Of a stretch of 9,985 nucleotides of DNA, positions 1 through 7,201 are shown one piece after another. Position 1 is the stretch's first letter. The number at the start of each line of letters is the position of its first letter. The notes beneath the pieces were generated by a model that was not told the DNA's origin, made no database searches, and saw only the letters and a list, made by a program, of their open reading frames with translations. Source of the stretch: Granulosicoccus sp964435305 (GTDB lineage: Bacteria; Pseudomonadota; Gammaproteobacteria; Granulosicoccales; Granulosicoccaceae). The stretch covers positions 1 through 9,985 of the forward strand of contig CAYSZH010000166.1 in the NCBI GenBank assembly GCA_964435305.1, in the 5' to 3' direction. A program made the position numbers and the translations under genes.

Positions 1-1172
1 TTGAAGTATCGATCGAAAATCGTGCTAAAGGGTTGAGTCGGATCATTGAGCGCCTTCATCATGGCGATTAAGCGATCATGACGATCCCCTCGTTTTATTT
101 CTAAACGAGCTTCAAATCGATCAATATCAACCGGTTCGCCATTTTCATCTATCTTCATTTCTCGTAAATCTGAATCTGAAAAGAAGAAGCTAGTGGCTTT
201 ATAGAGGTTATCGTCTTTATCCCAACCTCTGTTTTCCAGATATTCTTTTACAGGCGCTTCTACGTGAGTATAGAGACCGTGGTCGACCGGCCCTGCTCCA
301 TCATCAATCCACAGTTTAACAAACTGCGTTCTCAAACTAGGCAAATGCGGTAACTCTCGTATTAAATCAAAGCTGAGTTTGTTACGGAACCGGCTGCGAT
401 CATAGGGATGTTTGTTTAGTTGTAGACGACGTTCGCCTCGCCATAAAACGTCCTTGCTATCGAGTTTGATCCTAAACGATTTTTGAACGGCTGTTCTGGT
501 CGATGCCCCACGCTGTCGAAGCGCTGCGTTGGTGACAGCACCATCATCTGCAAAATCATCACCACTTAAATGAACCGGAATTTCGACCTTGAATTCATCC
601 GATCCATCGGTATCATTGAGAACATCTTGTAAAGTGCAACCAGACTGGTCTTCTAATACGCAAGTGCCTTCTGTTGTATTGGTACGAATATCTATCCGAA
701 TTACATCAATGGCATCGTATCCACCCAGATCGTAGAACCCTCTTCTATCTGAAATGTCAGTATCAGTGGGTGTGAAAACAGTCGCACCTGGGATTGAGGT
801 AACCTGAGCGTCTGACTCAGCCGGGGTATCTGATTCGATTGATCCACTCACGATTAACTCGCTCAGAGTATCTAATTCGATTAACACGGCGGGGGAATTT
901 GATTCAATTGACTCGATTGGGGTATCTGAATCGATTAACTCAGCTATCTCGTCCGGGATGGCTGGTGCAACAACTTGCACTGGTGCGAGTGCCGATATCT
1001 GGTCAAATTCTCCGAATTCGATGGCGTTATCCGCAACGGCTATAGATTCATTGCTGCTTTCAGTATTGCTTTGGCTTGTATTGCTTGCCCCAACAACGAC
1101 TCCAGTATCGACACAGGCACTCAATAAAACAACAAACAACACACTACAACAGATCCGCAAACCGAATTTCAC
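1..1172 (-). CDS. CotH-kinase-family lipoprotein, N-terminal part (runs off left edge)
   Basis: An open frame of 390 codons runs from a GTG at 1172-1170 to the window edge without a stop. The first 20 residues form a lipoprotein signal: a short basic start (KFGLR), a hydrophobic stretch and the lipobox LSAC with Cys20, so the protein is probably lipid-anchored. An acidic, low-complexity linker follows (about residues 30-130). The folded part resembles the CotH kinase family, known from Bacillus spore-coat protein H and widespread in secreted bacterial proteins. Visible hallmarks are RGASTR (221-226) with KSFRIKL just after, the NKHPYDRSRFRNKL stretch, GLYTHVE (299-305) and NLYKA (322-326). 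The catalytic C-terminal part lies outside the window, so kinase activity cannot be judged. GTG is preferred because AAGGAG lies 7 bases upstream. A TATTAT at 1212-1217 on this strand could be a -10, but no good -35 goes with it. Family call fairly sure; substrate unknown. Confidence 0.8.
   Translation of the reverse strand, partial: MKFGLRICCSVLFVVLLSACVDTGVVVGASNTSQSNTESSNESIAVADNAIEFGEFDQISALAPVQVVAPAIPDEIAELIDSDTPIESIESNSPAVLIELDTLSELIVSGSIESDTPAESDAQVTSIPGATVFTPTDTDISDRRGFYDLGGYDAIDVIRIDIRTNTTEGTCVLEDQSGCTLQDVLNDTDGSDEFKVEIPVHLSGDDFADDGAVTNAALRQRGASTRTAVQKSFRIKLDSKDVLWRGERRLQLNKHPYDRSRFRNKLSFDLIRELPHLPSLRTQFVKLWIDDGAGPVDHGLYTHVEAPVKEYLENRGWDKDDNLYKATSFFFSDSDLREMKIDENGEPVDIDRFEARLEIKRGDRHDRLIAMMKALNDPTQPFSTIFDRYF
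790..960 (-). repeat. In-frame degenerate repeats in the acidic linker of the CotH-like lipoprotein
   Basis: A 16-base unit occurs three times, at 825-840, 867-882 and 921-936. Copies 1 and 3 differ at one base; copy 2 differs from each at two or three. The spacings of 42 and 54 bases are both multiples of three, so each copy encodes the same type of peptide: I-[D/E]-[S/L]-D-T. The surrounding protein is rich in Glu, Asp, Ser, Pro and Ile. It probably forms a flexible acidic tether between the lipid anchor and the folded domain. Confidence 0.6.
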
Positions 1173-1179
1173 TATTTCG

Positions 1180-1185
1180 CTCCTT
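1180..1185 (-). promoter_or_regulatory. Ribosome binding site deciding the GTG start of the CotH-like gene
   Basis: AAGGAG on the minus strand ends 7 bases before the GTG at 1172. This site, with the signal peptide that follows directly, supports GTG as the start; no ATG gives a better signal peptide. Confidence 0.7.
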
Positions 1186-1288
1186 TTTCATCACGCTACC
1201 AGAGCCAGAAAATAATATCGTTCGACAATATCGATCTTCAGCGATTTGACATTTTAATATGCGAACTGGAACACAGCTTGTTGAGAAC

Positions 1289-1312
1289 CTTGAGCATCTA
1301 AAGATGCTTAAG
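1289..1312. other. Imperfect inverted repeat (hairpin) between the CotH-like and LysR genes
   Basis: CTTGAGCATC and GATGCTTAAG pair over ten positions with one G-T wobble around a four-base loop (TAAA). There is no T-run on either side, so it is not a standard intrinsic terminator. It lies between the LysR stop and the CotH-like start and could support an upstream terminator, stabilise a 3' end, or bind a protein. Role unknown. Confidence 0.4.
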
Positions 1313-1324
1313 TCGGCACACATC

Positions 1325-1348
1325 AAAGTGCTTCATCAAGCACTTTTT
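1325..1348 (-). terminator. Possible terminator after the LysR gene
   Basis: A perfect 9-bp stem (AAAGTGCTT / AAGCACTTT) with a four-base loop begins 8 bases beyond the TAG stop of the LysR gene. Read on the minus strand, only three T residues close the stem and no longer T-run follows. On the plus strand five T residues follow the GCAC, but no plus-strand gene ends here. Position favours a role at the end of the LysR transcript; strength is uncertain. Confidence 0.45.
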
Positions 1349-1356
1349 ACAATAAG

Positions 1357-2253
1357 CTATATATCGAAGTCTCTTGCTACGCACTGAGCCAAGCGCGCAA
1401 TTTGTACAACGTGCGGCGGAGATTTACTCTCATCATATCGAGCAAAAAATTCAAGACTGTTCGGGCGCCATTTGTATTTGAGCTCCACAACATCTTGACG
1501 TGCGAGTGCGTCAACAACCATACCTCGTGGTAGTGTCGCAACCCCCATCGCGTTTATTGACATGAACAGGCACGCTGCCAGATTACTCGAGGGGACCAAA
1601 TGCGGATCATGAATGTCGACGCTTTTAAAGTGTTGGGACACCTCCTTAAATAGCACTGTGTCTCTAGCGTGAGTCAATATCGGGTTTGCAGCCAATGATT
1701 TTGTCGAAATACGCTTCTCAGTTTCTAACCCCAATTCGGGTGAAGCAATCCAGATTAAGGGATAAGTACCCAGTTCGACAGATCCGCTAGTTGTGCTTTC
1801 GAACGGACCATTCTGAAGCGCTAAGTCAATATTCCGTTCATTCAATTCTTTTGAAAGATTGACTGATAGATCGATAGTCAGCTCAACATGAAGACGCTGG
1901 AATTGTTCTTTTATAATCTTAAGCAATGGTTGTAACCATGTGTGCACTACCATCTCGGTGACACCAAGCCGCAAAGTGCTATCGATGAGCGCGTTGTTTT
2001 CCATCGAAGCGATCAGATTGTCGGCGGCGATTAAGGTTTGACGAGCATGCCGAACTAGGTTTCGACCGCGTGCAGTCAAACGTACCGACCCAGCATCTCG
2101 CTCAAGCAGCTTCACCTGTAATGCCGTTTCAAGAGATTTGATACGTAAAGAGATATTGGGCTGAGTGGTATTAAGCCGTGCTGCGGCCTTACTAAAGCTG
2201 CCTAGATCTGCTGCCCAGACAAACGCTTCTAGTTGTTTGAGATCAAGTGGCAT
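1357..2253 (-). CDS. LysR-family transcriptional regulator, divergent from the hydantoinase operon
   Basis: This 298-residue protein has the normal length and layout of a LysR-type regulator. The N-terminal winged helix-turn-helix covers about residues 5-64, with the recognition region GSFSKAAARLNTTQPNIS (18-35) followed by LETALQVKLLER. After a linker helix (about 65-90) comes the effector-binding domain (about 92-295), which begins STLRLGVTE. LysR proteins bind DNA as tetramers, usually activating a divergent operon when a pathway metabolite binds and often repressing their own gene. Here the divergent operon is the hydantoinase/dehydrogenase set, so that is the likely target. The ATG at 2253 has no recognisable Shine-Dalgarno site, but no alternative start keeps the full helix-turn-helix. 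A good promoter lies just upstream (2288-2316). Family sure; effector unknown. Confidence 0.93.
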   Translation of the reverse strand: MPLDLKQLEAFVWAADLGSFSKAAARLNTTQPNISLRIKSLETALQVKLLERDAGSVRLTARGRNLVRHARQTLIAADNLIASMENNALIDSTLRLGVTEMVVHTWLQPLLKIIKEQFQRLHVELTIDLSVNLSKELNERNIDLALQNGPFESTTSGSVELGTYPLIWIASPELGLETEKRISTKSLAANPILTHARDTVLFKEVSQHFKSVDIHDPHLVPSSNLAACLFMSINAMGVATLPRGMVVDALARQDVVELKYKWRPNSLEFFARYDESKSPPHVVQIARLAQCVARDFDI

Positions 2254-2282
2254 TAAACGAGGAGTTAGTCGAAACAGGGTTT

Positions 2283-2341
2283 ATTTGATAATAATTTCTT
2301 ATGAAATAAATAACAATTAATAATTTGATATTATCATTCAA
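2283..2341. promoter_or_regulatory. Candidate LysR operator region between divergent genes
   Basis: ATTTGATA occurs at 2283-2290 and again at 2323-2330, exactly 40 bases apart, close to four helical turns, so both copies would face the same side of the DNA. The second copy lies in a dyad, TGATA-T-TATCA (2326-2336), within a wider TTGA-N9-TCAA (2325-2341). A third dyad (2294-2307) lies between the copies. Paired sites of this kind suit a LysR tetramer spanning the region. No perfectly placed symmetrical T-N11-A box was found, so the exact site is uncertain. Confidence 0.4.
2288..2316 (-). promoter_or_regulatory. Sigma70-like promoter of the LysR gene, with a dyad in its spacer
   Basis: On the minus strand, TTGTTA (2316-2311) and TATTAT (2293-2288) are separated by exactly 17 bases. 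These are near-consensus -35 and -10 hexamers and would start transcription about 28 bases before the LysR ATG. The spacer holds an inverted repeat, ATTTC-TTAT-GAAAT (2294-2307 on the plus strand). A protein bound there would block this promoter, which fits autorepression by the LysR protein, though that is inferred. Confidence 0.55.
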
Positions 2342-2350
2342 TTTTGGGAG

Positions 2351-2356
2351 TATATT
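2351..2356 (+). promoter_or_regulatory. Candidate -10 element of the hydantoinase operon
   Basis: TATATT is one base from the consensus -10. No matching -35 exists at 16-18 bases; the nearest, TTGATA at 2325-2330, is 20 bases away. A poor -35 is typical of promoters that need a LysR activator, and the candidate operator lies immediately upstream. Transcription would start near 2363 and leave a leader of about 95 bases. Low certainty. Confidence 0.3.
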
Positions 2357-2444
2357 CGGTTCCACTGTAACTAGCCGCCGTTTGACAAGAATTGCCAGCG
2401 AAAGCGCCGGCAGCAAAACCGACGTTATTTTGCTTACTATCCAC

Positions 2445-2449
2445 GGAGA
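2445..2449 (+). promoter_or_regulatory. Ribosome binding site deciding the hydantoinase start
   Basis: GGAGA ends 8 bases before the ATG at 2458. The frame stays open upstream to a TTG at 2392, but that codon has no such site, and the 22 extra residues are unrelated to the family, whose proteins begin shortly before the GVDIGGTFTD motif. Confidence 0.65.
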
Positions 2450-2457
2450 ATCCGCTA

Positions 2458-5400
2458 ATGGGCCAGAACTCCTGCCGACTGGGTGTTGATATTGGCGGCA
2501 CGTTTACAGACGTTGTCCTTGAAACTGACCAACAGCTGTATTCTGCGAAAGTACTTACAACATATGACGCCCCAGAAGATGCCATTGTTGACGGTCTGCA
2601 TCAGGTGTGCAGTAACGCAGGTATTCAACCAGCCGATATCAGCCAGATTATCCACGGAACCACACTTGCCACTAATGCATTAATCGAGCGTCGTGGAGCA
2701 AAAACAGCGTTAATTACTACCAACGGTTTTCGCGATGTTATCGAAATGCGTACCGAATCGCGCTTCGAGCAGTACGATCTTAACCTGAATCTGCCAGAAC
2801 CACTATTACCAAGAAACATGCGCTACACAGTGAAAGAGCGCATGGATGCAAACGGTAACGCCTTGGTGGAACTCGACCTTGCGGAAGTTGAAAACGTTGT
2901 TGAACAAATCCGTGAGGCGGGATACGACAGTGTTGCTGTCGGCCTTATTCACTCTTATACCAACGATCACCATGAAAAACTGATTCGCGATGTACTGAGA
3001 AAGAAACTACCCGACGTGATGGTCTCTCTGTCATCAGAAGTGTCACCACAAATGCGAGAGTACGAGCGCTTTAACACCGTGGTTGCGAACGCCTATATCA
3101 AACCAATGATGAAGTCCTATCTTAGTCGACTTGAAGGACGCTTGGGTAAGGAAGGCGTCAGTTGCAATATATTCCTTATGCATTCCGGCGGTGGCATCAT
3201 CTCAATCGAAAGTGCAGCTGATTTCCCCGTAAGACTAGTAGAGTCGGGCCCCGCTGGAGGTGCTGTCTTTGCGGCCAACATTGCCGCACGCTACGAGCTG
3301 GACAAAGTATTGTCGTTTGATATGGGCGGCACCACGGCAAAGATATGCTTAATCAAGAACCAAACACCAAAAACCAGCCGCGTGTTTGAGGTTGCAAGAA
3401 CCTATCGGTTTAAAAAAGGCTCTGGCATGCCAATTTCAATACCAGTTATTGATATGGTGGAAATCGGTGCCGGTGGTGGATCGCTTGCATGCGTGGACGC
3501 ACTGCGGCAGATTCGAGTAGGCCCAGAATCAGCAGGTTCCGAACCAGGGCCTGCCTGTTACGGTCGAGGTGGTGATAAACCCGCCGTAACAGATGCCGAT
3601 TTAATGCTCGGCAAACTGGACGCTGATAACTTCGCAGGCGGTAGCATCAAGCTCGACACAGCCAGTTCTGCCAAAGCACTGGATACCGTGCTCGGTAACT
3701 CCTTAGACATGGATACACAGACTGCGGCATTCGGTCTTGCAGAAGTGGTCGATGAAAACATGGCAAACGCGGCACGTGTGCACGCTGTAGAGAATGGTGA
3801 AGATCTATCCGAATACACCATGATTGCTTTTGGTGGTGCCGCGCCATTACACGCAGGCCGCTTATGTGAAAAGCTGGGTGTTAAACGCTTGTTGGTGCCG
3901 CCAGGTGCAGGCGTTGGTTCCGCGATTGGATTTCTACGCGCACCATTTAGCTTTGAGGCCAATCGTTCTGTATTCATGACACTGTCGAATATCGATTCAA
4001 CAAAAATCGCAACGCTGTTAACCGAGCTTGAGTCGGAAGCCACTGGCTTTGTGCGAAGCTGTGATGCCACTGCCGATATCAATTCCGAATTCAAAGTGTA
4101 TATGCGCTACACCGGCCAGGGTTGGGAAATTCCGATAACACTTACAAAAGAACAGATAACCAGCCTCGATGCCGAAACGTTTCAGCAACTGTTCGAACAG
4201 GATTACACAAAACTGTTTGGCCGCCCCGTCGATGGCATGGATGTCGAAATAACCGTGTGGTCAGTGAACGCAACAACGCTTGCGCACTCCGTCGACAAGG
4301 CAGCGGTTGATAACAATGCGCATGCAGCGGCTACCAACGCGGCCTGTATAGACTCACAGCGTGAGCTGTTTGATCCAGCGCTAGGTGAAATCAGAACTAG
4401 CAGTGTGGTGCTACGTAGTGCGATCGATCCTGGACAAACAGTGGCTGGTCCCGCCGCAATCACGGAAGATGAAACCACGATCATTGTTCCTTCCAGTCGC
4501 AACGCCATCTGTCATACTGACGGCTGTGTTGATATACAAGAGCACGGCAACACAGAACAACTCACCGCAAGCCAACACTCTCAGGTTTCCTTTCAAGTAA
4601 TGTGGAATCGCCTGATATCCGTCGTAGAAGAGCAAGCACAAGCATTGGTGCGCACCGCTTTTTCAACCTCGGTTCGGGAGGCAGGTGATTTGTCTGCCGG
4701 AGTGTATGACCTTAATGGGCAGATGCTGGCGCAGGCGGTCACCGGTACGCCGGGCCATGTTAATGCCATGGCAGATGCAGTAGGACATTTTATTCGCCGC
4801 ATCGGCACCGATAACATTTTTGAAGGCGATGTCTACATCACCAATGATCCTTGGGAAGGCACTGGACATCTACACGATATCACGATGGTGACACCATCAT
4901 TTTTCAAAAGTAAATTGGTGGGCTTTTTTGCCTGTACTGCACACATTGTTGATATTGGTGGGCGAGGTTTTGGTGCAGACGCTGCCAGTGTGTACGAAGA
5001 AGGTCTGTACATTCCTATTATGAAGTTTGCCGAACGTGGTGAAGTGGATAAATCACTAATCGGCATTGTCCGTGGCAACGTCAGAGAGCCCGATCAATTG
5101 GTAGGCGATATGTACGCGCTGGCCACATGCAATGAAATTGGTCATCGACGTCTAGTCGATATGATGACAGAGTTCAATTTGAGCAGTCTCAAAGACATTG
5201 CTCAATTTATTATGGAAAACTCGCGCCGTGCAACCATTGAACGCATTGCAGCACTACCAAACGCCACCGCTACGGGTGAGATGACAGTTGACGGTTTCGA
5301 TACACCAATTACGCTTAAGGTTAAGCTAACCATAGAGAACGAGCGCATCGTGTCTGACTTTAGCGGTACTTCTGGCATCGATAAAAAAGGCATCAACTGC

Positions 5401-6273
5401 CCGCTCGTTTATACCAAAGCGTACGCTTGCTATGCACTTAAATGTGCCATCGCACCAGAGATACCCAACAATGCAGCCTCACTGGCACCATTTGAAATAG
5501 AAGCTCCGAAGAACTCCATCGTCAATGCGCCACACCCTGCCCCAGTCGCGCTACGCCACATCGTCGGTCACTTTGTACCTGACACGGTGTATGACGCCTT
5601 AGATAAGATACTACCAGGCGTTGTCCCTGCCGAAGGTGCCGGTTGTTTATGTAACTTCCAAGTGTCACTGCGACCAAGAACTGATGAAGCAGCACCTGAA
5701 GATGCCGTCCGTTCGGAAGTGCTCACATTCAACTCCGGCGGTTCGGGTGCGCGGCCTGAACATGACGGGCTCAGCGCAACGGCTTTCCCGTCTGGTGTGA
5801 TGACAATGCCGATTGAAGCCACCGAAACTGTGGGGCCGGTTATAATCTGGCGAAAAGAGCTACGACCCGACAGCGGAGGCGCGGGCGCTAGACGCGGAGG
5901 CCTTGGCCAGTTTATGGAAGTGGGTGCAACAAAAGGCCATGAATTCGATTTCCAGGCCATGTTCGATCGAGTTCATCATCCCGCGCGTGGGCGTCAGGGT
6001 GGAAAAGACGGTGCACCTACCACTATCTCACAAGATGATGGCAGTGCAATGCGTGGTAAGGGTAAGCAGTTTGTACCTCATGGTCGCAAAGTCATGCTGG
6101 CGTTTCCCGGCGGCGCAGGTTACGGCCACCCAAAAGATCGAGATACCGACAGTGTTAAACGCGATCTACTCAAAGGATATATCACTGAAGAAACTGCGCG
6201 CAATGAATATGGTTTATCTGATGCGGAAATTAGTGAAGTAATAAATGCTGTTCGCAACGGAGAGTTGGTTTGA
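2458..6273 (+). CDS. Fused HyuA-HyuB hydantoinase/5-oxoprolinase-family protein (1271 aa)
   Basis: This 1271-residue chain carries both subunits of the hydantoinase/oxoprolinase family. Known members use ATP to open cyclic amides (5-oxoproline, N-methylhydantoin, caprolactam) or carboxylate ketones (acetophenone and acetone carboxylases). The A half (about 1-690) has the N-terminal phosphate-binding motif GVDIGGTFTD (9-18), HGTTLATNAL (66-75), HSGGG (242-246), ESGPAGG (262-268), the second nucleotide motif DMGGTTAK (288-295), EIGAGGGS (335-342) and FGGAAPLHAG (458-467). A poorly conserved linker of about 20 residues leads to the B half (about 709-1260), with NDPWEGTGHLHD (796-807), HIVDIGG (829-835), NSGGSGARPEHDG (1092-1104) and GGAGYG (1218-1223) near its end. 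In bacteria the halves are usually separate genes; one-chain versions include 5-oxoprolinase. The chain looks intact. It leads the operon and is probably controlled by the divergent LysR protein. Likely cytosolic. Family sure; substrate unknown. Confidence 0.93.
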   Translation: MGQNSCRLGVDIGGTFTDVVLETDQQLYSAKVLTTYDAPEDAIVDGLHQVCSNAGIQPADISQIIHGTTLATNALIERRGAKTALITTNGFRDVIEMRTESRFEQYDLNLNLPEPLLPRNMRYTVKERMDANGNALVELDLAEVENVVEQIREAGYDSVAVGLIHSYTNDHHEKLIRDVLRKKLPDVMVSLSSEVSPQMREYERFNTVVANAYIKPMMKSYLSRLEGRLGKEGVSCNIFLMHSGGGIISIESAADFPVRLVESGPAGGAVFAANIAARYELDKVLSFDMGGTTAKICLIKNQTPKTSRVFEVARTYRFKKGSGMPISIPVIDMVEIGAGGGSLACVDALRQIRVGPESAGSEPGPACYGRGGDKPAVTDADLMLGKLDADNFAGGSIKLDTASSAKALDTVLGNSLDMDTQTAAFGLAEVVDENMANAARVHAVENGEDLSEYTMIAFGGAAPLHAGRLCEKLGVKRLLVPPGAGVGSAIGFLRAPFSFEANRSVFMTLSNIDSTKIATLLTELESEATGFVRSCDATADINSEFKVYMRYTGQGWEIPITLTKEQITSLDAETFQQLFEQDYTKLFGRPVDGMDVEITVWSVNATTLAHSVDKAAVDNNAHAAATNAACIDSQRELFDPALGEIRTSSVVLRSAIDPGQTVAGPAAITEDETTIIVPSSRNAICHTDGCVDIQEHGNTEQLTASQHSQVSFQVMWNRLISVVEEQAQALVRTAFSTSVREAGDLSAGVYDLNGQMLAQAVTGTPGHVNAMADAVGHFIRRIGTDNIFEGDVYITNDPWEGTGHLHDITMVTPSFFKSKLVGFFACTAHIVDIGGRGFGADAASVYEEGLYIPIMKFAERGEVDKSLIGIVRGNVREPDQLVGDMYALATCNEIGHRRLVDMMTEFNLSSLKDIAQFIMENSRRATIERIAALPNATATGEMTVDGFDTPITLKVKLTIENERIVSDFSGTSGIDKKGINCPLVYTKAYACYALKCAIAPEIPNNAASLAPFEIEAPKNSIVNAPHPAPVALRHIVGHFVPDTVYDALDKILPGVVPAEGAGCLCNFQVSLRPRTDEAAPEDAVRSEVLTFNSGGSGARPEHDGLSATAFPSGVMTMPIEATETVGPVIIWRKELRPDSGGAGARRGGLGQFMEVGATKGHEFDFQAMFDRVHHPARGRQGGKDGAPTTISQDDGSAMRGKGKQFVPHGRKVMLAFPGGAGYGHPKDRDTDSVKRDLLKGYITEETARNEYGLSDAEISEVINAVRNGELV

Positions 6274-6297
6274 CCGGTTCAAGCATTGAATTATATT
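6270..6297 (+). promoter_or_regulatory. Candidate internal promoter before the dehydrogenase gene
   Basis: TTGACC (6270-6275), overlapping the hydantoinase TGA stop, and TATATT (6292-6297) each differ from the sigma70 consensus at one base and are 16 bases apart. Transcription would start near 6304, about 43 bases before the dehydrogenase ATG. The 73-base gap is A/T-rich and holds no terminator, so read-through from the hydantoinase gene is also expected. Confidence 0.4.
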
Positions 6298-6346
6298 AAA
6301 TAAAAACATGACAAATTAAAAACATCTTCAACAAAAAATAAATCAT

Positions 6347-7201
6347 ATGAAAAAACTGGTTCTGACAGGTGCCGCCGGACGGCTCGGATCTTATCTGCGT
6401 GAGCCGATGAGCAAGATAGCAGATGAATTGGTATCTACCGATATCGTGGATGATATTGGTACGCTTTACACCGGTGAATCGTATGTAAAAGGGGACCTTG
6501 CAAACCTTGATGACATGCTGCGTGTTCTGGAGAGTGCAGAAATGGTTGTGCATATGGGTGCTTATGCAGATGAAGGCCCGTTCGAACAACTACTCGGACC
6601 GAATTTTGTTGGAGCGTATAACATTTGGGAAGCAGCACACCGCAACGGATTGCGCCGCGTGATCTATGCCAGTTCAATCCATGCGGTCGGTATGCATCCA
6701 AAGAACGAATTTATCGATACCGAAGTACGCCACCGTCCAGATACGTTTTACGGCCTGGCCAAATGCTTTGCAGAAGATCTTGGCAGTTTGTACTGGGATA
6801 AGCGCGGTCTTGAGAGCGTGCATATGCGTATTCTTTCCTGTGCGCAGGTAACCAGCGCAAGAGCACTCGGTAGCTGGTTATCCTACGATGACCTTATTCA
6901 GTTAACACAACGTTGCATTGAAGCACCGACAACCGGTTTTTCCGTAGTATACGGTGTATCAAACAATGACCGTGCCCCGGTAGACAATGCTAAAGCCAGC
7001 TTTCTCGGATACCGGCCAAAAGACAATGCTGAGCAGTTTGCCGAAACAATACTCTCAAAAGAGCCACACAAGGACACACAAGATCCTGGTGCCATGTGTC
7101 ATGGTGGGCCTTTTGCCAGCGTGAGTCTTGGTAACAGCGGGACCGCACAAATGAATATCATTGATGACGCTAAAAAACATAAGGATGCTATAAATGAGTA
7201 A
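6347..7201 (+). CDS. NAD-dependent uronate dehydrogenase-like protein (extended SDR / epimerase family)
   Basis: This 284-residue protein has the Rossmann fold of the NAD-dependent epimerase/dehydratase family: GAAGRLG (8-14) binds the dinucleotide, an acidic residue (Asp32) at the end of strand 2 suggests NAD rather than NADP, and Asp50-Leu51 follows. The catalytic Ser is probably Ser110 (ASSIHAVG), with Tyr135 and Lys139 in YGLAK. The closest known type I recall is uronate dehydrogenase (Udh), which oxidises glucuronate or galacturonate to the aldarolactone. Shared points include PFEQLL near residue 80, LSYDDLIQL, and the NDRAPVDN...FLGYRPKDNAE segment near the end. It is about 20 residues longer than typical Udh because of a polar C-terminal tail. 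No Shine-Dalgarno site precedes the ATG; the leader is A-rich. It follows the hydantoinase by 73 bases and overlaps the next gene by 8. Family sure; uronate as substrate is inference. Confidence 0.85.
   Translation: MKKLVLTGAAGRLGSYLREPMSKIADELVSTDIVDDIGTLYTGESYVKGDLANLDDMLRVLESAEMVVHMGAYADEGPFEQLLGPNFVGAYNIWEAAHRNGLRRVIYASSIHAVGMHPKNEFIDTEVRHRPDTFYGLAKCFAEDLGSLYWDKRGLESVHMRILSCAQVTSARALGSWLSYDDLIQLTQRCIEAPTTGFSVVYGVSNNDRAPVDNAKASFLGYRPKDNAEQFAETILSKEPHKDTQDPGAMCHGGPFASVSLGNSGTAQMNIIDDAKKHKDAINE
7181..7185 (+). promoter_or_regulatory. Ribosome binding site of the SDR gene, inside the dehydrogenase gene
   Basis: AAGGA lies 8 bases before the ATG at 7194, within the last codons of the preceding gene. 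It supports this start and suggests that the two genes are translationally coupled. Confidence 0.6.

Noticed and set aside
839..1215. Plus-strand open frames opposite the CotH-like gene
   Set aside because: The repetitive peptide is the complement of the acidic repeat; the minus frame has a signal peptide, ribosome site and family motifs.
2382..2387. Perfect TTGACA as a -35 box for the hydantoinase gene
   Set aside because: No acceptable -10 at 16-18 bases; the sequence there is GC-rich (CGCCGG).
2392..2457. Upstream TTG start giving 22 extra residues on the hydantoinase
   Set aside because: No ribosome site before the TTG, the extra residues do not look like the family, and ATG 2458 has GGAGA 8 bases upstream.
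3558..4094. Long minus-strand frame (178 codons) inside the hydantoinase gene
   Set aside because: The plus frame holds conserved HyuA motifs throughout; the antisense peptide is low-complexity Ala/Ser/Pro.
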